Assembly (NCBI RefSeq): GCF_023264675.1
Contig: NZ_JAHFVG010000010.1
Span: 103,609-167,608 of the forward strand
DNA: 64,000 bases
From: Rhodococcus sp. (in: high G+C Gram-positive bacteria)
Lineage (GTDB): Bacteria > Actinomycetota > Actinomycetes > Mycobacteriales > Mycobacteriaceae
Reading direction: 5' to 3'
A program made the translations under genes and the position numbers. Under the pieces are notes generated by a model that saw only the letters and a list, made by a program, of their open reading frames with translations, had not been told where the DNA came from and did not search any database. Position 1 is the stretch's first letter; every line of letters starts with the position of its first letter. Of this stretch, positions 26,592-34,598 are shown one piece after another.

Positions 26592-28100
26592 ATGACTGTG
26601 AACGAGCGGCGAGAAATCGCCATCGAGTGCGTCGACGTGACCAAGACCTACGGTGCGAACCGCGCCGTGAAGTCGGCGACGGTCGGGATCGAGGCCGGCA
26701 GTGTGCATGCTCTGGTCGGTGAGAACGGCGCCGGTAAATCGACTCTTCTCGGCATGATCAGCGGCCGTGTCGAAGCGAGTTCGGGTTCGATCACGGTGTT
26801 CGGGACCCGGCTCCACGGCGGCAATCCACGGGAGGTACGGGTTCTCGGTTTGGCGGCGGTGTACCAGGAGCTGACGATGGTCCCTGCATTGGATGCCGTG
26901 GCCAATGTCTTTCTCGGACAGAACCTGACGCGCCGCGGAGTGTTGAACAGCAAAGCGATGCGCGATCGGTTTCAAGAGATGTGCGTCGACTTCGACGTCG
27001 ACATTCCGGTAGGTGTTCCGGTCCGCGAATTATCGGTCTCGACGCAACAGATTCTCGAGATCATGCGCGGTGTGCAGGCCGACAGCAAGGTCCTGATGCT
27101 CGACGAGCCGAGTGCGGCACTGGCCGAGCACGAGCGCGAGACTCTCTATCGGGTACTCGATCGACTTCGTTCACAGGGCACGACGATCATTTTCGTCAGC
27201 CACAATCTCGAAGAGGTCTTGGCGCTGGCGGACCGGATCACGGTGCTGCGCGAAGGCACCATCGTTCGGACAGCGGACCGAGCGGAATGGGATCGTAAGC
27301 GCCTGATTCAGGAGATGGTCGGTCGCGACGTCGAAGTTGCCGTCAGAGCCGATCGTCGACCGCTGGGCGAGGTGGTTCTCGAGGCACGCGACGTTGCGGT
27401 GCCCAACGTGCTGCGCGGACTGAATCTGACTGTTCGACAGGGTGAGATCGTGGGAATGTGGGGGCTCGTCGGATCCGGCCGCACCACATTCATGCGCTCG
27501 GTGTGCGGAATGGAACCTGCGTCGACAGGCACCATGACACTCGACGGAACCGCGGTCGCGTGGCCGAAGAGTCCACGGTCCGCCATCGACACGGGGCTGG
27601 TGCTCGTTCCGGAAAGCCGCCGGGCAGGACTTGTTCTGAACATGGACGGTGCGAGCAACTACTGGCTCGGCCGATCCAGACGCGTATTCGGGTGGCTTCG
27701 TCCGGCACGGGAGCGCGAGGGGGCGTCGGAACCAGTTCAGTACTTCGGATTCGATCCGAAGCGGCTCGGCGAACCCGTGGTTCACCTGTCGGGCGGTAAT
27801 CAGCAGAAAGTTCTGTTGGCCAAGTGGGCCGGCCACGAGCCGCGAGTGCTGTTCGTGGACGAGCCGACGCGGGGTATCGACATCGGCGCCAAGTCGGAAG
27901 TCCTGGCCTCTCTGGTTCATCTGGCAGAGGAGGGTGCGTCCGTCGTCGTCACGTCCTCGGAACTCGAGGAAGTTCTCGCCGTCGCCGACCGTCTGCTCGT
28001 GTTCGCACACGGGCGGATCGTCGACGACATTCCAGCAGGTTCACCGTCGTTCACAGTGGCCGACATCGTCAAGCTCGGCTTTCGAGAGGATGCAGCATGA
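26592..28100 (+). CDS. Sugar-type ABC transporter ATPase (duplicated NBD)
   Basis: A 502-residue RbsA/MglA-type protein with two nucleotide-binding domains. The first has GENGAGKST, the atypical signature ELSVSTQQ, and VLMLDEPSAAL. The second has a degenerate Walker A (GLVGSGRTT), a canonical LSGGNQQKVLLAKW and VLFVDEPTRGIDIG. This asymmetry is normal for the family. It energises import with the binding protein and permease. The ATG at 26592 lies 11 bases past the binding-protein stop; the gene overlaps the permease by ATGA. Confidence 0.92.
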   Translation: MTVNERREIAIECVDVTKTYGANRAVKSATVGIEAGSVHALVGENGAGKSTLLGMISGRVEASSGSITVFGTRLHGGNPREVRVLGLAAVYQELTMVPALDAVANVFLGQNLTRRGVLNSKAMRDRFQEMCVDFDVDIPVGVPVRELSVSTQQILEIMRGVQADSKVLMLDEPSAALAEHERETLYRVLDRLRSQGTTIIFVSHNLEEVLALADRITVLREGTIVRTADRAEWDRKRLIQEMVGRDVEVAVRADRRPLGEVVLEARDVAVPNVLRGLNLTVRQGEIVGMWGLVGSGRTTFMRSVCGMEPASTGTMTLDGTAVAWPKSPRSAIDTGLVLVPESRRAGLVLNMDGASNYWLGRSRRVFGWLRPAREREGASEPVQYFGFDPKRLGEPVVHLSGGNQQKVLLAKWAGHEPRVLFVDEPTRGIDIGAKSEVLASLVHLAEEGASVVVTSSELEEVLAVADRLLVFAHGRIVDDIPAGSPSFTVADIVKLGFREDAA

Positions 28101-29104
28101 GTACATCGACCGAGACCAACACCGTTGCCGGTGGGCCGTCGCCCCAGAAGCCCACCGACACACGGAAGGGGGTGAACCCGAGCGCGCTGCTGGTGAAGTA
28201 CAGCATGCTCGTGGTGCTGGTACTTCTCATCGTCGTCGCCACGTTCCTGTACGACGGTTTCCTGGCGCCCGCCAATATTCGCGACATCCTCGTCCAGAAT
28301 GCCGCCGTCGGAATCATCGCCGTCGGAATGACGTTCGTGATCATCTCGGGCGGTTTCGACCTCTCGGTCGGTGCGACGTACGCACTCGGCTCGACGGTGT
28401 TCGCCGGCGTCACCATTTCCACCGGATCGGTGGCTCTGGCTGGTGCTGCCGCTCTCGCGGCTGGTGTTCTGTGTGGTTTGGCCAACGGGCTTCTGGTGGC
28501 GAAGCTGCACATCAATCCGTTCGTCGCTACCCTCGGATCGGCCTCGGTGATATCAGGATTGGCATACATCTACTCGAACTCGGCACCGTTCATCGTCTCA
28601 CAACCGGGATTCCAGGCACTGTCGAAATCTCACACTGCCGGCATCCCGACTCCGATCTTCATTCTCATCCTGACGATGGTTGTCGGCGGAGTCGTACTGG
28701 CGAAGACCACCTTGGGGCGCAACGTCCAGGCTGTGGGCGGCAACACTGAAGCGGGTTGGCTTTCGGGACTGCGGGTTCCGTCGATCACGGCGAGTGTGTA
28801 TGTCCTCACCGGCGCGTTGGCTGCGATCGCCGGAATGATCGACGCGTCCAGGCTCGCCGTGGGTCAGGCCGACGTCGGGGCCAACATCGCACTCGATGCC
28901 ATCGCCATCGTCGTCGTCGGCGGGACGTCACTGCGCGGCGGCGAAGGTGCCATGTGGCGATCGGCGGTGGGCTTGCTGATTCTGGCCACGTTGACCAATG
29001 TGTTCTACAGCCTCAACGTCAGCCAGCACTGGCAGTTGATTGCCAAGGGCCTCATCGTGATTGCTGCGGTAGCGCTCGACTCCGCAGCTCGTCGTCGATC
29101 CTGA
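28097..29104 (+). CDS. Sugar-type ABC transporter permease
   Basis: A 335-residue RbsC-type permease with about eight to ten membrane segments. The family segment AAVGIIAVGMTFVIISGGFD is followed by LSVGATYALGS, and AIAIVVVGGTSLRGGEG is the conserved coupling loop to the ATPase. The N-terminal 30 residues are hydrophilic. A single permease gene implies a homodimer. Overlaps the ATPase stop (ATGA) and precedes eutB by 15 bases, tying import directly to the ammonia-lyase. Confidence 0.92.
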   Translation: MSTSTETNTVAGGPSPQKPTDTRKGVNPSALLVKYSMLVVLVLLIVVATFLYDGFLAPANIRDILVQNAAVGIIAVGMTFVIISGGFDLSVGATYALGSTVFAGVTISTGSVALAGAAALAAGVLCGLANGLLVAKLHINPFVATLGSASVISGLAYIYSNSAPFIVSQPGFQALSKSHTAGIPTPIFILILTMVVGGVVLAKTTLGRNVQAVGGNTEAGWLSGLRVPSITASVYVLTGALAAIAGMIDASRLAVGQADVGANIALDAIAIVVVGGTSLRGGEGAMWRSAVGLLILATLTNVFYSLNVSQHWQLIAKGLIVIAAVALDSAARRRS

Positions 29105-29119
29105 GCGGAGAGTAGTCAC

Positions 29120-30517
29120 ATGTACAGGGCTTTGGTGGGAGGCGAGCGGTTCCGATTCGACTCGCTCACAGAGGTGTTGGCCAAAGCCAACGAGATCAAA
29201 TCGGGCGACGAGCTGGCGGGTATCGCCGCAGGCTCCGACCGCGAGCGAGTGGCTGCGAAAATCGCGCTCTCCGAGATAACGCTGGGACGACTTCACGACG
29301 AGCCCGTGGTCGAGGACGCTGTGACCGACGCCGTTCACGGTGCGATCGACACCGAAGTGTTCGCGTCGATCTCGGGGCTCACCGTCGGTGAGTTTCGCGA
29401 GGTCGTGCTGTCGGATGGATTCGCGGGTGAATGGGCCGCAGGCGTAGCGGGTGCAATCGGTCCGGAAATTGCGGCAGCCACAGCCAAACTCATGAGTGAT
29501 CTCGACCTGATCGTTGCCGCATCACGGCTGCGCGTGGTGACCAAATGTCGCAATACTCAAGGTGAGACGGGCATTTTCGGATGTCGAATCCAGCCCAATC
29601 ATCCCACCGATGATGTCACGGGAATCATGTTGTCCGCGTTGGACGGGCTGATGTACGGATGTGGCGACGCCGTCATCGGGGTAAATCCGGCCACCGAATC
29701 GCCACAGACCGTCGGCCGAGTGCTGCACGCGATCCACGACCTGATCGAACTTACCGGGGCCCCGACCCAGTCTTGTGTGTTGTCGCACATCACCACCCAG
29801 CTCGCGGCACTCGAGCACGGCGCGCCCGTCGACCTGCTGTTCCAGTCGGTTGCCGGGACCGAGGCCGCGAACCGTAGTTTCGGAATATCGCTGGACATGC
29901 TTCGAGAAGGCAGGGACGCCGTCGCCGAGTCACACCGGGCCCGGGCCGGCGAGTTCGTCGGCTCGCAGTTCATGTACTTCGAGACCGGCCAGGGGAGTGC
30001 GCTCTCGGCCGACGCTCATCACGGCGTCGATCAGCTGACGCTCGAGGCACGCGCCCAGGCAGTTGCTCGGCTGTACGACCCGTTTCTCGTCAACTCGGTC
30101 GTCGGATTCATCGGACCCGAGTACCTCGCCAACTCACGGCAGATCACCCGGGCAGGCCTCGAGGATCACTTCGTCGGAAAGCTCATGGGCCTGCCCATGG
30201 GATGCGACGTCTGCTACACCAATCATGTCGACTCGGACCAGAACGAGAACGACAACCTGCTCGCGCTGCTGGCCCTGTCCGGATGCACCTTCGTGATGGG
30301 AGTACCGGCAGGCGACGATGTGATGCTGAATTATCAGTCCACCAGTTATCACGACATCGCGAGCGTTCGCCGACTGATGGGTAGTGGGCCTGCGCCGGAA
30401 TTCGCATCGTGGTTGGAAGATCAAAAGGGCTGGGATCCATCGCAGGGAGTGTTCGAACTTCCTGAAGCGTGGTGGTCCGCGGTCGCTGGTCGAGCGCTCC
30501 CGGCGATCGGTGCATGA
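29120..30517 (+). CDS. eutB: Ethanolamine ammonia-lyase large subunit
   Basis: A 465-residue EutB. Family segments include IGVNPATESPQTVGRVLHAI, PTQSCVLSHITTQ, YFETGQGSALSADAHHGVDQ and MGLPMGCDVCYTNHVDSDQN, which line the TIM-barrel active site and the cobalamin face. With EutC it converts ethanolamine to acetaldehyde and ammonia by an adenosylcobalamin radical mechanism. GGAGAG precedes the ATG. The EutA reactivase, microcompartment shell genes and a cobalamin riboswitch are not seen here. Linkage to an ABC importer instead of the EutH or EutP permease is unusual. Confidence 0.93.
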   Translation: MYRALVGGERFRFDSLTEVLAKANEIKSGDELAGIAAGSDRERVAAKIALSEITLGRLHDEPVVEDAVTDAVHGAIDTEVFASISGLTVGEFREVVLSDGFAGEWAAGVAGAIGPEIAAATAKLMSDLDLIVAASRLRVVTKCRNTQGETGIFGCRIQPNHPTDDVTGIMLSALDGLMYGCGDAVIGVNPATESPQTVGRVLHAIHDLIELTGAPTQSCVLSHITTQLAALEHGAPVDLLFQSVAGTEAANRSFGISLDMLREGRDAVAESHRARAGEFVGSQFMYFETGQGSALSADAHHGVDQLTLEARAQAVARLYDPFLVNSVVGFIGPEYLANSRQITRAGLEDHFVGKLMGLPMGCDVCYTNHVDSDQNENDNLLALLALSGCTFVMGVPAGDDVMLNYQSTSYHDIASVRRLMGSGPAPEFASWLEDQKGWDPSQGVFELPEAWWSAVAGRALPAIGA

Positions 30518-31296
30518 TGAACTCTCTCGTTCCGTCCTCCGGTGACGCTGCACCACGGCATGCGCTCGGCCAGGTCACGCCCGCGCGGATTCGAACGGGG
30601 CGGGCAGGAACGTCATATCCCACTTCCCTGATGTTGCAGCTTCGTGCAGATCACGCGAGCGCGCGGGACGCGGTCTATTCGACTGTCGACTACGACGCAG
30701 GTGCATTGAGTGAGACTGTCGTCGATCCGATCCACCTGGCGAGCGCGGCAGGCAGCCGTGACCGGTATCTGGTACGTCCCGATCTGGGGCGGATCCTCGC
30801 CGCAGATTCCAGGCGCGAACTCCATTCACAGGGAACCAAGGATTGCGACCTGCAGATCGTGCTCGGTGACGGCCTGTCGGGAACCGCGGTGTCGAGCCAG
30901 GTGCCACTGGTCCTGCCGGGGATCGTCGACGGGGCGCAGGCGAGGGGATGGACGTGCGGGCGAGTGGTCACCGTCGAGAACTGCCGGGTCGGAGTCCTCA
31001 ACGACATCGGCCGCATCCTGGGATCGGGAGTGGTGGTGTTGTTGATCGGAGAGCGGCCGGGCCTGCGCGCCGCCGACAGTTTGTCCGCCTATTTGGCGTG
31101 GCGGCCGGGCCCGGGAAATACGGACGCCGATCGCAACCTCGTGGCCAACATTCACTCGCGGGGCGTTCACCCGGCGGAGGCTGTGACACGGATTCTCGAT
31201 CTTTGCGCGCAGATGCAGGCCAGCCGGTACAGCGGGATCGCAATCAAGGAGAATCTTGCCGTCGGGCCGTCGCGAGATGAGAACGACGCGATTTAA
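30514..31296 (+). CDS. eutC: Ethanolamine ammonia-lyase small subunit
   Basis: A 260-residue EutC. TPARIRTGRAGTSYPTSLML is the conserved N-terminal region, and the C-terminal half has QIVLGDGLSGTAV, LIGERPGLRAADSLSAYLAW and the final ILDLCAQMQASRYSGIAIKE, which binds the adenosylcobalamin tail. It overlaps eutB by ATGA, so the two subunits are co-translated. Last gene of the operon that begins at 22288. Confidence 0.92.
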   Translation: MMNSLVPSSGDAAPRHALGQVTPARIRTGRAGTSYPTSLMLQLRADHASARDAVYSTVDYDAGALSETVVDPIHLASAAGSRDRYLVRPDLGRILAADSRRELHSQGTKDCDLQIVLGDGLSGTAVSSQVPLVLPGIVDGAQARGWTCGRVVTVENCRVGVLNDIGRILGSGVVVLLIGERPGLRAADSLSAYLAWRPGPGNTDADRNLVANIHSRGVHPAEAVTRILDLCAQMQASRYSGIAIKENLAVGPSRDENDAI

Positions 31297-31388
31297 CTCG
31301 ATCGACACAAGCGGTGCCGGTTCCGGGATTACTGTCCTGACCAGGGCGGGGAAAGTTTTCAGATCTAGGTCGGAAAGGCTCTTCGCCA

Positions 31389-33146
31389 GTGAACGTGCAA
31401 CAGTCAGCGGACGTCGTCGTCGCGGCGAGTTATCTGGTTCGTCCCGACGGCAGTGTCGAACATTCCAGGACTGATGCTGCTCATTTTTCGGTGATCCCCG
31501 CCGAGATCGCCGAGATCGCCGCCGGCATCATCCGCGACGATCTCGTCGAGGCCAGGTTCCGCTGGATGTCACCGAAGAAGCGTCTTCTTGCGGTAGCGAT
31601 ATCTCTCGTCGACTCCGGTGCGGAACCGCGCGCGGAGGTCTCGATCCGGGAGCATGTCGAGCTCGTATGGGGCTTGACCGCCCGCGAGGTCGACGTGGTC
31701 ACACTTCTCGCCGGCGGCCTCACCAACCAGCACATTGCAGATCGATTGTGGTTGAGTCCGAGGACGGTCACGACCCACGTCGACCGGGTGCTGGCTAAGC
31801 TCGGTGTCAAGAGCAGAACCGCTGCCGCAACCAAGGCGCTCGACGAGGGCATGACTCGGCTGCCCGTTCCCGGAGGCACCGACGGATTCGAGCACCTTGC
31901 GTTGGTACGAGCATCGGCAACTGCGCCGGCCAAGCGACTCGTACCTGCGTCCAGACGAATTCGGCTACAACCCCTCGTCATCGGATCGGCTGTACCGATC
32001 ACCGGAATTGCGCGCGCCGATGGCGAGGAGATGGTCCGCGGAACCCAGTTGGCGCTGGCAGAGATCAACGCACGCGGCGGAGTCGGCGGTCGACGTGTCG
32101 AGCTTGCGACGGCCGACGTCGACATCGTGTCCGAGGACAGCATCGAGAAGGGGATGCTCGAGCTCGCAGGCAAGGGCGTCGACGCGATTACATCCGGATA
32201 TTTCGCCTGGCAGGAGGTCGCCCACGAGGTTGCTGCCGATTACGGCGCCCCCTATCTACATGCAGCCACACTGGATGCGATGGTTCAACGCGTCGAACAC
32301 GATCCGTCGCGCTACGGCCGTATCTTCCAGGTCTGCCCGAGTGATACCAACTACGGCCCAGGTTTCGTGGAATTCCTGGCAGGTCTGCATGATCGGGGTC
32401 GATGGAACCCGTCGTCCAAGAGGTTGGTCGTGCTGCTCGGAGCGTGGAAGGTGTCCAACCTCGGCCTTGACGCGGCCGCGGATCTTGCGCAGGCTCAAGG
32501 GTGGACCCTCGATGTCGTGCGAGTCGGTCCGAGCACTCAGGACTGGGTGGAAGCGGCCGGTCAGGTGCGCGCTCTCGCGCCCGCGGCGGTCCTGATCGGG
32601 CACTATTTCGTCGACGGCACCGTCGCCACCATTCGTGCGCTGCTGGAGAACATGCCGGACACATTGATCTACAGCTTGTACGCCCCGTCGATCCCGGAGT
32701 TTCGCGAGCAACTGGGTGATCAGGCCAACGGAATTCTGTGGGCCACCGTCACTGGAACCTACTCCGATCCCGTGAGCAAGGGATTCGCCGAACGCTATCG
32801 ACGTGCGTACGGCGTCTTCCCGGGGCGTTCGCACGCCGGAATTTCCTACGACCGCACGATGATTCTCGCCGACGCCTGGTCGCGGTCGGCATCACCCCGC
32901 GACTACGGAAAGGTGTCACAGGAAATACGAAGTCTGGTACATCGGGGCGTCAACGGGTCCTACTACCTCGGTGGCAAGGGTCAGGCTGCGGTGGCGTATC
33001 CGTTGGCCTCGGCGGATGCGTCGCTCGCCCAAGCTCACCTCGTGTATCAGATCCAGGATGGAAAGCACCGGATTTTGAGTCCGGATCCACAGGCGGACAG
33101 TGTGTTTCAGCTGCCATCGTGGTTCGGGGGGCTCCGCCCCATGTGA
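31389..33146 (+). CDS. LuxR-type HTH fused to a periplasmic-binding (amide/branched-chain type) domain
   Basis: A 585-residue protein with no signal peptide or membrane segment. Residues about 92-151 are a LuxR/GerE helix-turn-helix (GLTAREVDVVTLLAGGLTNQ, then HIADRLWLSPRTVTTHV). Residues about 190-570 are a type-I periplasmic-binding fold of the UrtA/AmiC/LivJ kind (PLVIGSAVPITGIARADGEE, then MVRGTQLALAEINARGGVGG). It should bind a small ligand in the cytoplasm and control transcription, much as AmiC senses amides. It lies 92 bases after eutC in the same direction, so the Eut operon is its likely target. The TGA stop lies inside a palindromic repeat (33144-33146). The GTG start follows GGAAAGG at about ten bases. 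Confidence 0.85.
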   Translation: MNVQQSADVVVAASYLVRPDGSVEHSRTDAAHFSVIPAEIAEIAAGIIRDDLVEARFRWMSPKKRLLAVAISLVDSGAEPRAEVSIREHVELVWGLTAREVDVVTLLAGGLTNQHIADRLWLSPRTVTTHVDRVLAKLGVKSRTAAATKALDEGMTRLPVPGGTDGFEHLALVRASATAPAKRLVPASRRIRLQPLVIGSAVPITGIARADGEEMVRGTQLALAEINARGGVGGRRVELATADVDIVSEDSIEKGMLELAGKGVDAITSGYFAWQEVAHEVAADYGAPYLHAATLDAMVQRVEHDPSRYGRIFQVCPSDTNYGPGFVEFLAGLHDRGRWNPSSKRLVVLLGAWKVSNLGLDAAADLAQAQGWTLDVVRVGPSTQDWVEAAGQVRALAPAAVLIGHYFVDGTVATIRALLENMPDTLIYSLYAPSIPEFREQLGDQANGILWATVTGTYSDPVSKGFAERYRRAYGVFPGRSHAGISYDRTMILADAWSRSASPRDYGKVSQEIRSLVHRGVNGSYYLGGKGQAAVAYPLASADASLAQAHLVYQIQDGKHRILSPDPQADSVFQLPSWFGGLRPM

Positions 33147-33186
33147 GTGCGAATACATAACCCTCTATGTATTCGCACTCACATGG
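33139..33186. terminator. Dispersed palindrome copy 4, carrying both neighbours' stop codons
   Basis: Perfect 19-base arms (33141-33159, 33166-33184) around the loop ACCCTC, extended by CC/GG. The arm has GTGAGTGC instead of GTGCGTGC, matched on the other side by GCACTCAC. This change creates ATG-TGA on both strands: it ends the LuxR-fusion gene on the plus strand and the FAD oxidase gene on the minus strand. The loop is the reverse complement of the loop of copy 1. Confidence 0.8.
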
Positions 33187-34549
33187 CGAAGACCTTGCCC
33201 GGATTCAGGATTCCGTGCGGATCGAGGGCCTTCTTCACCGACCGGTGCATCTCGATCACCACCGGATCCAATTCCTGCGCGAGACCGTCCATCTTGAGCA
33301 GCCCGACTCCGTGCTCGCCGGTGACGGTGCCGCCGAGTTCCAATGCAGCATCGATGATCTCGGCGAAGGCGGCCTGGGCTCGTTCGCGCGCCGGGATGTC
33401 GTCATGCGGGGTGATCAGTAGCGGGTGTAGGTTGCCGTCGCCCGCGTGCGCGATGTTGGCGATCGTGGTGTCGTAACTGATCCCGATCTGCTCGATACGC
33501 GACAGCATCTCGGGCACATGCTTCTTCGGGACGCAGACGTCCTCGGTGAGTACCGGGCCGAGCCGTTCCATCGCCGGGTACGCGAGCCTGCGGGCAGCGA
33601 ACAGCGCGTCGGCCTCGTCCTGATCCGTCGACACGGCCGACCACGTCGCACCTGCCTCGTCGAAGCACGTCAGCATTTTCTCGGCCTCCTGGTCGCCGAT
33701 GAGACCCGGCGTATCGACCCGCCCGAGCAGCACTACGTTCGCCTCGACGGAGAGTCCCATGTTCTTCCAGGCGTCGACCGCGATCAGGCACTGCTTGTCG
33801 ATCAATTCCAGCGCCGACGGCGTCAATCCTGCTGCGGCAACAGCAGCGACGGCTCGACCGGCATCGACGATGGAATCGAAGTAACCGGCGATGGTGCGCT
33901 GCGGATCCTGCAGCGGGCGGAGCTTGACGGTGATCTCGGTGATGATGCCGAGGGTGCCTTCGGATCCGACCATGAGCCCCGCGAGGTCGTAGCCCGCAAC
34001 GCCCTTGGCGGTCTTGCGGCCGAGTCTGACGAGTTCGCCGGTGCCCGTGACGATCTGCATCCCCAGCACGTAGTCGCGCGTGACCCCGTACTTGACGCAG
34101 CACAGTCCGCCTGCGTTGGTGGCGACGTTGCCGCCGATGGTTGACCACGGCGAACTGGCGGGATCGGGCGGGTACCAGAGCCCGTGTTCGGCGACGGCGG
34201 CACGCAGATGATCGTTGACCACCCCCGGTTCGACGACGGCGTAGCGCTCGAGCTGATCGATCTCTTTGATGGCGTTCATGCCGTCGAGCGCGAGGACGAT
34301 GCATCCGTCGGTGGCATTCGCGCCTCCGGAGAGGCCGGTCCCGGCCCCGCGGGTGACGACGGCAGCGCCGTGGGCCAGACAGGCCCTGACGACAGCCTGT
34401 ACTTCTTCGGCGGTGCGGGGACGCACGACGGCGGCGGGGCTCGCATAGGGCGCCCATTCCGCTTCGTCGTGCTGGTAGGACGCGATGACGTCGGGATCGA
34501 GCACGATGCGATCTGCGGGCAACGCCTTCGAAAGAGTTTCAACGAGCAT
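33179..34549 (-). CDS. glcD: FAD-dependent 2-hydroxyacid oxidase/dehydrogenase (GlcD-like)
   Basis: A 456-residue member of the vanillyl-alcohol-oxidase FAD family. The FAD-binding half has VVTRGAGTGLSGGANATDGC, STIGGNVATNAGGLCCVKYG and VGSEGTLGIITEITVKLRP. The C-terminal half has NIAHAGDGNLHPLL and GGTVTGEHGVGLLK, with the metal- or substrate-binding His residues of glycolate and D-lactate dehydrogenases. No GlcE or GlcF partner is adjacent, so it may be a single-subunit D-2-hydroxyacid dehydrogenase. Its stop lies in palindrome copy 4. The divergent PucR-type gene, 49 bases from its start, is its probable regulator. Confidence 0.88.
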   Translation of the reverse strand: MLVETLSKALPADRIVLDPDVIASYQHDEAEWAPYASPAAVVRPRTAEEVQAVVRACLAHGAAVVTRGAGTGLSGGANATDGCIVLALDGMNAIKEIDQLERYAVVEPGVVNDHLRAAVAEHGLWYPPDPASSPWSTIGGNVATNAGGLCCVKYGVTRDYVLGMQIVTGTGELVRLGRKTAKGVAGYDLAGLMVGSEGTLGIITEITVKLRPLQDPQRTIAGYFDSIVDAGRAVAAVAAAGLTPSALELIDKQCLIAVDAWKNMGLSVEANVVLLGRVDTPGLIGDQEAEKMLTCFDEAGATWSAVSTDQDEADALFAARRLAYPAMERLGPVLTEDVCVPKKHVPEMLSRIEQIGISYDTTIANIAHAGDGNLHPLLITPHDDIPARERAQAAFAEIIDAALELGGTVTGEHGVGLLKMDGLAQELDPVVIEMHRSVKKALDPHGILNPGKVFAM

Positions 34550-34598
34550 GCCTCGACTCTAGCTGTGAGCTGGGTCTCGGCCAATGTAGGTTTCATCT

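Noticed and set aside
29120..31296. Search for a cobalamin riboswitch or EutA/EutR near EutBC
   Set aside because: No B12-box-like leader was recognised in 22027-22287 or in the short gaps, and no reactivase or EutR-like gene is present in the window.
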